Below, one piece after another: positions 1 through 5,523 of a stretch of 6,898 nt of DNA. Where the stretch lies: positions 1-6,898 of the forward strand of contig DKNF01000099.1 in the NCBI GenBank assembly GCA_002470165.1. The letters run 5' to 3'. The stretch's first letter is position 1. Each line of letters starts with the position of its first letter. The notes beneath the pieces were generated by a model that saw only the letters and a program-made list of their open reading frames with translations, was not told the origin of the DNA and did not search any database. A program made the translations under genes and the position numbers. Origin of the DNA: Betaproteobacteria bacterium UBA7395. GTDB taxonomy: Bacteria > Pseudomonadota > Gammaproteobacteria > Burkholderiales > Rhodocyclaceae.

Positions 1-551
1 GGGAAGTAGCCGCCCTTGACGCCCGGACGGTGGCCGGTGGCACCGTTGCCGTCGTTCTTCTCACCGGAATTCCAGGCCGCTTCGGCGGAGTGGATCTTCA
101 GCGAGCAGCCGGACATGTCGACCGACCATTCAACGCCGTCGAAGATGAAGAATTCGGGTTCCGGACCGAAGTAGGCGGTGTCGCCAATACCGGAGGACTT
201 CAGGTAGGCTTCGGCGCGCTTGGCGATCGAACGCGGGTCGCGGTCGTAGCCACGACCATCGGCCGGATCGACGACGTCGCAGGACAGGACGACGGTGGTT
301 TCGTCGAAGAACGGATCAATGTAGGCCGTGGCCGGATCCGGCATCAGCAGCATGTCGGAAGCCTGGATGCCCTTCCAGCCGGCGATCGAGGAGCCGTCGA
401 AGGCATGGCCGTTTTCGAACTTGTCTTCGTCAAAAGCGGAGACCGGCACGGTAACGTGCTGTTCCTTGCCACGGGTGTCGGTGAAGCGGAAATCGACGAA
501 CTTGGCGTCGTTTTCCTTGATCAGGTTGATCACGTCTTGCGGGGTTGCCAT
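1..551 (-). CDS. glnA: Glutamine synthetase type I, N-terminal part (runs off the left edge)
   Basis: Catalyses ATP-dependent ligation of ammonia to glutamate in the cytoplasm, the main ammonium-assimilation step under nitrogen limitation. The 183 visible residues begin [20 protein letters not shown]. They cover the N-terminal beta-grasp domain, including the loop with D52-G-S-S that contributes to the active site of the neighbouring subunit, and the start of the catalytic domain. EPEFF at 131-135 carries glutamates equivalent to the metal ligands E129/E131 of E. coli GlnA. The adenylylation tyrosine lies beyond the window edge, so adenylylation control cannot be judged. The start is the ATG at 551-549, with an AGGAGA Shine-Dalgarno 9 nt upstream. 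The upstream region carries a sigma-54 promoter and NtrC-type sites, which fits the family assignment. There is no frameshift in the visible part. Identification is essentially certain. Confidence 0.97.
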   Translation of the reverse strand, partial: MATPQDVINLIKENDAKFVDFRFTDTRGKEQHVTVPVSAFDEDKFENGHAFDGSSIAGWKGIQASDMLLMPDPATAYIDPFFDETTVVLSCDVVDPADGRGYDRDPRSIAKRAEAYLKSSGIGDTAYFGPEPEFFIFDGVEWSVDMSGCSLKIHSAEAAWNSGEKNDGNGATGHRPGVKGGYF

Positions 552-560
552 ACGCGTTAG

Positions 561-566
561 TCTCCT
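561..566 (-). promoter_or_regulatory. Ribosome binding site of glnA
   Basis: AGGAGA on the minus strand, 9 nt from the ATG at 551. It is a strong Shine-Dalgarno and fixes the glnA start. Confidence 0.8.
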
Positions 567-577
567 AAGAAAACAAG

Positions 578-596
578 GTGCCGACCAGTGCGGCAC
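578..596 (-). other. Stem-loop in the glnA 5' leader
   Basis: A perfect 6-bp GC-rich stem (GTGCCG / CGGCAC) with a 7-nt loop, read on the minus strand. It is followed by CTTGTTTTCTT and then the glnA Shine-Dalgarno. It lies inside the leader expected from the sigma-54 promoter. It could stabilise the mRNA, act as a weak attenuator, or have no function. The structure is visible in the sequence; any role is inferred. Confidence 0.4.
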
Positions 597-625
597 AAAA
601 CAGTAAATCGTAGCGAACAGGTTTT

Positions 626-642
626 AGCAGGAAGCATGCCAA
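626..642 (-). promoter_or_regulatory. Sigma-54 (RpoN) promoter of glnA
   Basis: On the minus strand the sequence reads TTGGCATGCTTCCTGCT. It has the invariant GG (-24, at 640-639) and GC (-12, at 628-627) separated by exactly 10 bp, close to the consensus TGGCAC-N5-TTGC. Transcription would start near position 615, giving a leader of about 64 nt. Two NtrC-like palindromes lie about 110-130 bp upstream of that start, the usual enhancer distance. The location and spacing support the call; the start site has not been measured. Confidence 0.75.
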
Positions 643-704
643 GTTTCCTTCGCCAGACTTTCCATTGTGCCACAAGGGCATGTTCAAACTGGCAAGAAAA
701 CCAC

Positions 705-721
705 CGCACCAAAATAATGCA
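705..721. promoter_or_regulatory. Possible weak third NtrC half-conserved site
   Basis: Reads CGCACCAAAATAATGCA. It matches TGCACC-N5-GGTGCA at 5 of 6 bases on the left and 4 of 6 on the right. It overlaps the stronger site at 718-734 by 4 bp, so both could not easily be occupied at once. It may be an accessory low-affinity site or chance. Confidence 0.3.
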
Positions 722-734
722 CCATCGCGGTGCA
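718..734. promoter_or_regulatory. NtrC (GlnG) binding site, proximal
   Basis: TGCACCATCGCGGTGCA is a perfect inverted repeat with 6-bp arms and a 5-bp centre. It fits the NtrC consensus TGCACC-N5-GGTGCA exactly. It is centred about 110 bp upstream of the inferred glnA transcription start, a typical enhancer position for phosphorylated NtrC acting on sigma-54 polymerase. Confidence 0.8.
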
Positions 735-751
735 AGCACCATTATGGTGCA
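735..751. promoter_or_regulatory. NtrC (GlnG) binding site, distal
   Basis: The core GCACCATTATGGTGC at 736-750 is perfectly palindromic around its central base. The 17-bp site differs from consensus only at its first base. It abuts the proximal site with no gap, giving a 17-bp centre-to-centre distance, which would suit cooperative binding of NtrC dimers. It overlaps the last two sense codons and the stop codon of the CDF transporter gene. Confidence 0.75.
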
Positions 752-1905
752 GAAATCCAGTTCAGGCGCACACGACGCACCATGGGCAGTGCATCGAGGC
801 GGGCCGCCAGTCTTTGCTCGATCTCCGACAAGGATGCGCCATCGGCCTCGGCCAGCGCCAGATACAGATCGATCTCGATCTTGCCGGCCAGATAGTGCAG
901 GACGATCTTCCTCGGCGCCGGCAGGTCGGCGATCAGGGGCGCGATCATCGGCAGCAGGGCTTCCCGCCCCGGCAGACCAATTGCCGCCAGATCCGGCTCA
1001 AGGTCGTCCTCGGGATCGATATGGACGAGCACGTCGAGCACTTCCGGATGCGTCCGCAGGACCCGGGCACGCGCCGACTCGGCGATGCGATGGCCTTCCG
1101 AAACGCTGATCCACGGATCGACCTGGACATGCGCATCGACCAGCACCTGATGCGCCATGCGCCGTGTGCGCAGCGCATGCAGGCCGCGCACCCCGGGTGT
1201 CGCCGTCAAACTGTCACGGATGGCACCCAGCTGAGCCTCGTCCAGACCGGTATCGATCAGCTCCTTGATCGACGACCAGGCCAGTTCCCCGCCCATGCGC
1301 AGGATCATGAAACCCATCAGGGCAGCAGCGAGCAGGTCGAGGAAGGCCCAGCCGAGCAACGCACCGCCGATACCGACCACGACCACCAGCGCCGAAGCGG
1401 CGTCAGCGCGGGTATGCAGGGCATTGGCGGTCAGCAGCTGGGAACGTTGCTGGCGGGCCACGGCGATCAGGTAACGATACAGCCCTTCCTTCGCCACCAC
1501 GGTCAGCACGGCGATCCAGAAAGCCAGCATCTCGACCTGCGGCAGCAGAACGCCTGCCTGCAGACGCATGCCGGAATCCCAGAGGATGCCGCCGCCGATC
1601 AGGATCAGCGAGACGCCCAGGGCCAGCGTGGCCGCCGTTTCGACCCGGGCATGACCGTAGGGATGGGCCCGGTCGGCCGGCACCGCACTCTGGCGGCTGG
1701 CCCAGATGACCAGGAAGTCGGACAAGAGGTCGGAAAAGGAATGCAGGCCGTGGGCAATCAGCGATTGCGAATGCGCCAGCCAGCCGACCACCAGTTGGGC
1801 GACGGTCAGCAGCAGGTTGACGACCACGCTGATCCAGGTGGCTTTCTGCGCTGCCTCAGCCCGATCTGCCGCCGTGGCGACCGGTGGCGAATGACCGTCT
1901 CTCAT
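742..1905 (-). CDS. Cation diffusion facilitator (CDF) family metal efflux transporter
   Basis: An inner-membrane proton-coupled exporter of divalent metal, of 387 aa. Six membrane segments can be placed at about 23-43, 48-70, 90-112, 123-147, 160-184 and 188-205. The transport-site motifs are present: H55-x3-D59 in helix 2 and H164-x3-D168 in helix 5, matching D45/D49 and H153/D157 of E. coli FieF. The conserved HPYGH motif is at 81-85. The His-Asp/His-Asp combination suggests zinc (possibly with cobalt or cadmium) rather than iron or manganese, but this is inference. A cytoplasmic dimerisation domain (about 209-300) is followed by an extra region of about 80 residues (310-387), so the protein is longer than the usual 300 or so. 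The start is the ATG at 1905-1903 with AGGA 8 nt upstream. The gene is divergent from the rhodanese gene and lies upstream of glnA on the same strand. Its stop codon is inside an NtrC palindrome. Confidence 0.9.
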   Translation of the reverse strand: MRDGHSPPVATAADRAEAAQKATWISVVVNLLLTVAQLVVGWLAHSQSLIAHGLHSFSDLLSDFLVIWASRQSAVPADRAHPYGHARVETAATLALGVSLILIGGGILWDSGMRLQAGVLLPQVEMLAFWIAVLTVVAKEGLYRYLIAVARQQRSQLLTANALHTRADAASALVVVVGIGGALLGWAFLDLLAAALMGFMILRMGGELAWSSIKELIDTGLDEAQLGAIRDSLTATPGVRGLHALRTRRMAHQVLVDAHVQVDPWISVSEGHRIAESARARVLRTHPEVLDVLVHIDPEDDLEPDLAAIGLPGREALLPMIAPLIADLPAPRKIVLHYLAGKIEIDLYLALAEADGASLSEIEQRLAARLDALPMVRRVRLNWISAP

Positions 1906-1916
1906 GAACTCTGTCC

Positions 1917-1922
1917 TATACT
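1917..1922 (+). promoter_or_regulatory. Possible -10 element for the rhodanese-nadA-ybhP-clsB row
   Basis: TATACT, a 5-of-6 match to the sigma-70 -10 box, lies in the 46-bp gap between the divergent CDF and rhodanese starts. No convincing -35 box is at the right distance; TGACCG at 1892-1897 is 19 bp away. On the opposite strand TAGAAT (1938-1933) is a candidate -10 for the CDF gene, so the two promoters may overlap. This is a weak prediction. Confidence 0.3.
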
Positions 1923-1951
1923 GTAGGCCTTGATTCTAGCAGCGATCCAAG

Positions 1952-2404
1952 ATGGGCAAACTCAGGGAAATACTCGACCTCGCGCAAACCCGCGCCCGTG
2001 ACCTCGAACGCCCCTACCAGGGCGAACTGACGCCGCGCGAGGCGTTTGAAATCTGGCAGGCGGCACCCGGGGCCCGCCTCGTCGACGTCCGCACCCGTGC
2101 CGAATGGGACTGGGTCGGCCGCATCCCGGGCGCCGTCGAGATCGAATGGAACCAGTACCCGGGCGGCGTGCGCAATCCGAACTTCCTCGCCGAACTGACC
2201 CGCCAGGTCGATCCGGAAGCGCTGGTCATGTTCGTCTGCCGCAGTGGCGTGCGCTCGATCGGCGCAGCGACGGTCGCCAGCGAAAACGGCTACAACAACT
2301 GCTATAACGTCCTTGAGGGCTTCGAGGGCGACAAGGATGCCAACGGCCACCGCAACAATGTCGGCGGCTGGCGACGTGCCGGATTGCCCTGGCATCAGGG
2401 ATAA
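1952..2404 (+). CDS. Single-domain rhodanese-like sulfurtransferase
   Basis: A 150-aa cytoplasmic protein with one rhodanese domain. Rhodaneses carry sulfane sulfur as a persulfide on a catalytic cysteine. Visible family features are the strand LVDVRTRAEW (43-52), the GRIPGAVEIEW segment (56-66, with Arg where many members have His), and the active-site loop C96-RSGVRS (96-102) with the catalytic cysteine. The C-terminal segment NVLEGFEGD (119-127) with the GGW and GLPW motifs is also typical. No signal peptide is visible. The ATG at 1952 has no clear Shine-Dalgarno, and no better start exists upstream. nadA follows after 60 bp on the same strand, so the two may be co-transcribed. The donor and acceptor of sulfur are unknown. 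Confidence 0.9.
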   Translation: MGKLREILDLAQTRARDLERPYQGELTPREAFEIWQAAPGARLVDVRTRAEWDWVGRIPGAVEIEWNQYPGGVRNPNFLAELTRQVDPEALVMFVCRSGVRSIGAATVASENGYNNCYNVLEGFEGDKDANGHRNNVGGWRRAGLPWHQG

Positions 2405-2464
2405 TTCGCCCGCTCATTTTTTTGCCTTCACGGCGCGTCGACCGCGCGATTCACCGGAAACAGC

Positions 2465-3562
2465 ATGCACACCGCGACCATCTCCTTCGACCCGTTTAAC
2501 AAACTCTCCGACGAAGCCTGCCAGGAGCGCATCCGCGCCGCCCGCGCCAAGCTCGGCAAACGCGCCGTGATCCTTGGCCACCATTACCAGCGTGCCGACG
2601 TCTATCAGCACGCCGACCTCACCGGCGATTCGCTGAAACTGTCCAAGCTGGCCGCGCAGACCGATTCCGAGTACGTGATCTTCTGCGGCGTGCATTTCAT
2701 GGCCGAAGTCGCCGACATCATGACCGCGCCGCACCAGATCGCCATCCTGCCCGACCTCGCCGCCGGCTGCTCGATGGCCGACATGGCCAACCTGGCCAAG
2801 GTCGAACGCTGCTGGCGCGAGCTGGCTTCGGTGCTCGACGTTGAGAACGAGGTCACGCCGGTCACCTACATCAACTCGGCGGCCGACTTGAAGGCCTTCT
2901 GCGGCGAACACGGCGGCATCGTGTGCACCTCGTCGAATGCCGGCACGATCGCCAAATGGGCTTTCGACCAGCGACCCAAGGTGCTGTTCTTCCCCGACCA
3001 GCACCTCGGCCGGTGGACCGGCCACCAGATGGGCTTCCCGATGGACGAGATGGTCGTCTGGGACCCGGACCTGGAAATGGGTGGTTTAACCGTCGAGCAG
3101 ATCAAAAAGGCCAGGATCCTGCTGTGGAAGGGGCACTGCTCGGTGCACCAGATGTTCCAGAAGTCGCACATCGACGCCTTCCGCGCCAAGTACCCGGACG
3201 GCAAAGTGATCGCTCACCCCGAATGCAATTTCGAGGTTTGTGCGGCGTCCGATTACGTCGGCTCGACCGAGCACATCGTCAAGACGATCAAGGAAGCGCC
3301 GGCCGGCACGCGCTGGCTGGTCGGCACCGAATTGAACCTGGTCGACCGCCTGGCCAAGGAAGTGTTGCCGCAAGGCAAGATCGTCCAGTTCATGGCGACC
3401 ACCGTCTGCATGTGCTCGACGATGCAGCGCATCGACCCGCAACACCTGGCGTGGACGCTGGAAAACCTGGTCGAGGGCAAGGTGGTCAACCAGATCAAGG
3501 TGCCGGAACACGAGGTCAAGTTTGCCCGCCTGGCGCTCGACCGCATGCTGGCGATCTCCTGA
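2465..3562 (+). CDS. nadA: Quinolinate synthase A
   Basis: Condenses iminoaspartate with dihydroxyacetone phosphate to quinolinate in de novo NAD synthesis, using an oxygen-sensitive [4Fe-4S] cluster held by three cysteines. The 365-aa protein is of the longer, Bacillus-like type. Signature segments are ILGHHYQ (36-42), GDSLKLS (54-60), PDLAAGCSMAD (96-106), GHCSVHQ (223-229), HPECNFEV (251-258), DYVGSTEHI (263-271) and GTELNLV (287-293). Likely cluster ligands are C102, C225 and one of C315/C317 in the VCMCSTM segment; by comparison with Bacillus NadA, C317 is favoured. The ATG at 2465 has only a poor GGA-type Shine-Dalgarno. No nadB or nadC is in view. It sits 60 bp after the rhodanese gene and 10 bp before ybhP, probably in one transcript. 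Confidence 0.96.
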   Translation: MHTATISFDPFNKLSDEACQERIRAARAKLGKRAVILGHHYQRADVYQHADLTGDSLKLSKLAAQTDSEYVIFCGVHFMAEVADIMTAPHQIAILPDLAAGCSMADMANLAKVERCWRELASVLDVENEVTPVTYINSAADLKAFCGEHGGIVCTSSNAGTIAKWAFDQRPKVLFFPDQHLGRWTGHQMGFPMDEMVVWDPDLEMGGLTVEQIKKARILLWKGHCSVHQMFQKSHIDAFRAKYPDGKVIAHPECNFEVCAASDYVGSTEHIVKTIKEAPAGTRWLVGTELNLVDRLAKEVLPQGKIVQFMATTVCMCSTMQRIDPQHLAWTLENLVEGKVVNQIKVPEHEVKFARLALDRMLAIS

Positions 3563-3572
3563 CCGCCGCGCC

Positions 3573-4331
3573 ATGAGCCAGCCCGCGCTGCACATCGCCA
3601 CCTACAACATCCACAAGGGTTTCTCGCAGTTCAACCGGCGGATGATGGTGCATGAGCTGCGCGAGCGGCTGCGCCACCTCAACCCGGACATCGTCTTCCT
3701 GCAGGAAGTCCAGGGCCTGCACCTTGGCCACGCCGAGCGGCATGCCGACTGGCCGGGTCGGCCGCAGCACGAGTTCCTCGCCGACGAGGTCTGGCAGTCG
3801 GCCTACGGCCGCAACATGATTTACGACCACGGTCACCACGGCAACGCGATCCTCTCGCGCTTTCCCATCCTGCACGCGCACAACCAGGACGTGACCCACC
3901 TGCAGTTCGAGAAGCGCGGCATGCTGCACTGCCGGATCGAGCTGCCGCAAGGGCCGGCGGCGCACTGCGTGTGTGTGCACCTGTCGCTGTTCGGGCATTC
4001 GCGGCGACGTCAGATGGACGCGCTGGCCGATTACCTCGACAGCCTCGACCAACCCGATGCGCCGCTGATCGTCGCCGGCGATTTCAACGACTGGCGCAGC
4101 CGCGCCTGCGAGCACCTGGCCCGTCGCCTGCACCTGCAGGAGGTCTTTTCGCACGCGGTCGGCGGCCGTCCGGTGCGCAGCTTTCCGGCGGCGATGCCGA
4201 TGTTCCGGCTCGACCGCATCTACGTGCGCGGCTTCAATGTACAGTCCACCGCCGTGCATTACGGCCCGCCATGGTCGGCAATCTCCGACCATGCGGCGCT
4301 CTCGGCTTTCCTGACGAGGCATGGCACCTGA
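3573..4331 (+). CDS. ybhP: Endonuclease/exonuclease/phosphatase (EEP) family protein, YbhP-like
   Basis: A 252-aa protein of the metal-dependent EEP hydrolase fold (DNase I, exonuclease III, sphingomyelinase-type phosphodiesterases). All family motifs are in order: ATYNIHKGF (9-17, N12), DIVFLQEVQ (39-47, E45), HHGNAILSRFPI (88-99), HLSLFGHSRR (136-145), IVAGDFNDW (166-174, D170/N172), RLDRIYVRG (212-220, D214) and SDH (238-240). The fold and catalytic residues look intact. The substrate is unknown; the E. coli homologue YbhP is also uncharacterised. The ATG at 3573 was chosen because homology begins just after it and it lies 10 bp after the nadA stop. An in-frame ATG at 3522 would overlap nadA by 41 bp. 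The 3' end overlaps clsB by 11 bp. The symbol rests on length, motifs and the adjacent clsB. Confidence 0.88.
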   Translation: MSQPALHIATYNIHKGFSQFNRRMMVHELRERLRHLNPDIVFLQEVQGLHLGHAERHADWPGRPQHEFLADEVWQSAYGRNMIYDHGHHGNAILSRFPILHAHNQDVTHLQFEKRGMLHCRIELPQGPAAHCVCVHLSLFGHSRRRQMDALADYLDSLDQPDAPLIVAGDFNDWRSRACEHLARRLHLQEVFSHAVGGRPVRSFPAAMPMFRLDRIYVRGFNVQSTAVHYGPPWSAISDHAALSAFLTRHGT

Positions 4332-5523
4332 TTTCGTCGCCGGCAACCGCCTGACGCTGCTCGAATCCGGGCGCGAGTACTTCCCTGCGCTGCTCGCCGC
4401 GCTCGCCGGCGCCGAGCGCGAGATCTACCTGGAAAGCTACATCTTCGCCGACGACCCTGTCGGCCACGAGGTCGCTTCGGCACTGTGCGCGGCAGCCCGG
4501 CGTGGCGTCATCGTCAATGTCACGGTTGACGGCTTCGGCGCCCGCAATTTCGCCGAGGATTTCCGCCCGCGCCTGGCCGAGGCCGGCGTGCGCTCGCTGT
4601 TCTACCGGCCGGAAATCGGCCGCTTCCATTTCCAGCGCCATCGCCTGCGCCGGCTGCACCGCAAGCTGGTCGTGATCGACGGGCGTATCGCCTTCGTCGG
4701 CGGCATCAACATCGTCGACGACGACAACGCGCCGGAGGAGATGCGTCCGCGTTACGACTACGCGGTGCGCATCGAAGGTCCGGTGCTGGCGCAGGTGCAC
4801 CACGCAGCACGGCGGATGTGGGAAATCGTCACCTGGGTCAATTTCCGCCGCCGCTTCCGCCTGGCGCCCATCGTCAAGCCCTGCTGCGAAGCCGTCGGCG
4901 ACCAGCGGGCCGCGTTCCTGATCCGCGACAACATCCGCCACCGCAACGACATCCTTCACGCCTACATCGACGCGATCGACGCCGCCGTTGACGAAATCCT
5001 GATCGCCAACGCCTATTTCCTGCCCGGCATCCGCTTCGGCCGCGCCATCTTTGCCGCCGCCCGCCGTGGCGTGCGCGTCACCGTGCTGCTCCAGGGCAAG
5101 TCCGACCATCCGCTGCTCCACTACGCAACGCAGACGCTCTACGCCACCGGGCTCAAGGCCGGCATCCGCATCTTCGAGTACGAGAAGAGCTTCCTGCACG
5201 CCAAGGTCGCGGTCATCGACGGCAAATGGGCAACCGTCGGCTCGTCGAACATCGACCCGTTCAGCCTGCTGCTGGCCAAGGAAGCCAACCTGGTCGTGCA
5301 CGACCGGCGCTTCGCCGGCGAGCTGCGCGCCAGCCTCTACACCGCCATGCAGGACGGCAGCCGCGAAATGCTGGCCGAGGACATCCTGCGCCAGCCCTGG
5401 CCCTCGCGTCTCCTGCGCTGGCTGAGCTACGGCATCGTCCGCCTGCTGGTCGGCATCGCAGGCTACGGCGATCGCCACTGGCGGGCCGAGGATCGGGTCA
5501 AGCCGCCGTCGCCGGAGCGCTGA
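4321..5523 (+). CDS. clsB: Cardiolipin synthase B (phospholipase D family)
   Basis: A phospholipase D superfamily phosphatidyltransferase that makes cardiolipin at the inner membrane. E. coli ClsB uses phosphatidylglycerol, and phosphatidylethanolamine has been implicated in related enzymes. The 400-aa protein has two complete HKD motifs: H113-R-K115-x4-D120, followed by GGIN (127-130), and H293-A-K295-x4-D300, followed by GSSN (307-310). It lacks the two N-terminal membrane helices of ClsA. There is a hydrophobic/amphipathic C-terminal segment (about 361-382) that could bind the membrane. The length is close to E. coli ClsB (about 413 aa). The ATG at 4321 overlaps the ybhP end by 11 bp, suggesting translational coupling; a GAGG lies immediately before the start, too close to be ideal. 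The 3' end overlaps the convergent gluQ by 26 bp. Confidence 0.92.
   Translation: MAPDFVAGNRLTLLESGREYFPALLAALAGAEREIYLESYIFADDPVGHEVASALCAAARRGVIVNVTVDGFGARNFAEDFRPRLAEAGVRSLFYRPEIGRFHFQRHRLRRLHRKLVVIDGRIAFVGGINIVDDDNAPEEMRPRYDYAVRIEGPVLAQVHHAARRMWEIVTWVNFRRRFRLAPIVKPCCEAVGDQRAAFLIRDNIRHRNDILHAYIDAIDAAVDEILIANAYFLPGIRFGRAIFAAARRGVRVTVLLQGKSDHPLLHYATQTLYATGLKAGIRIFEYEKSFLHAKVAVIDGKWATVGSSNIDPFSLLLAKEANLVVHDRRFAGELRASLYTAMQDGSREMLAEDILRQPWPSRLLRWLSYGIVRLLVGIAGYGDRHWRAEDRVKPPSPER

Noticed and set aside
30..560. A 176-codon plus-strand open frame opposite glnA.
   Set aside because: It is a shadow of the glutamine synthetase N-terminus, with no motif and no plausible Shine-Dalgarno.
658..672. 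A TGGCAC on the minus strand (672-667) as the -24 box of the glnA promoter.
   Set aside because: At the required 10-bp spacing from its GG the bases are AG, not GC. The TTGGCATGCTTCCTGCT element at 642-626 has the right spacing.
665..675. TTGTG-C-CACAA palindrome between the NtrC sites and the sigma-54 promoter.
   Set aside because: It is too short and matches no regulator consensus with confidence.
730..1926. A 398-codon open frame on the plus strand opposite the CDF gene.
   Set aside because: It is an antisense shadow of a GC-rich gene. The minus-strand frame encodes a complete CDF transporter with all motifs, while the plus frame gives a low-complexity Q/R/D-rich protein with no recognisable domain.
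2387..2423. CCCTG-GCAT-CAGGG hairpin followed by a T7 run as a terminator between the rhodanese and nadA genes.
   Set aside because: The stem is only 5 bp, lies inside the rhodanese coding end, and the T run starts 16 nt after the stem, which is too far for an intrinsic terminator.
2433..2447. GCGCG-TCGAC-CGCGC inverted repeat in the leader of nadA as a possible operator.
   Set aside because: It is a 5-bp GC-only arm in a GC-rich background, easily produced by chance, and does not match any NAD-pathway operator I know.
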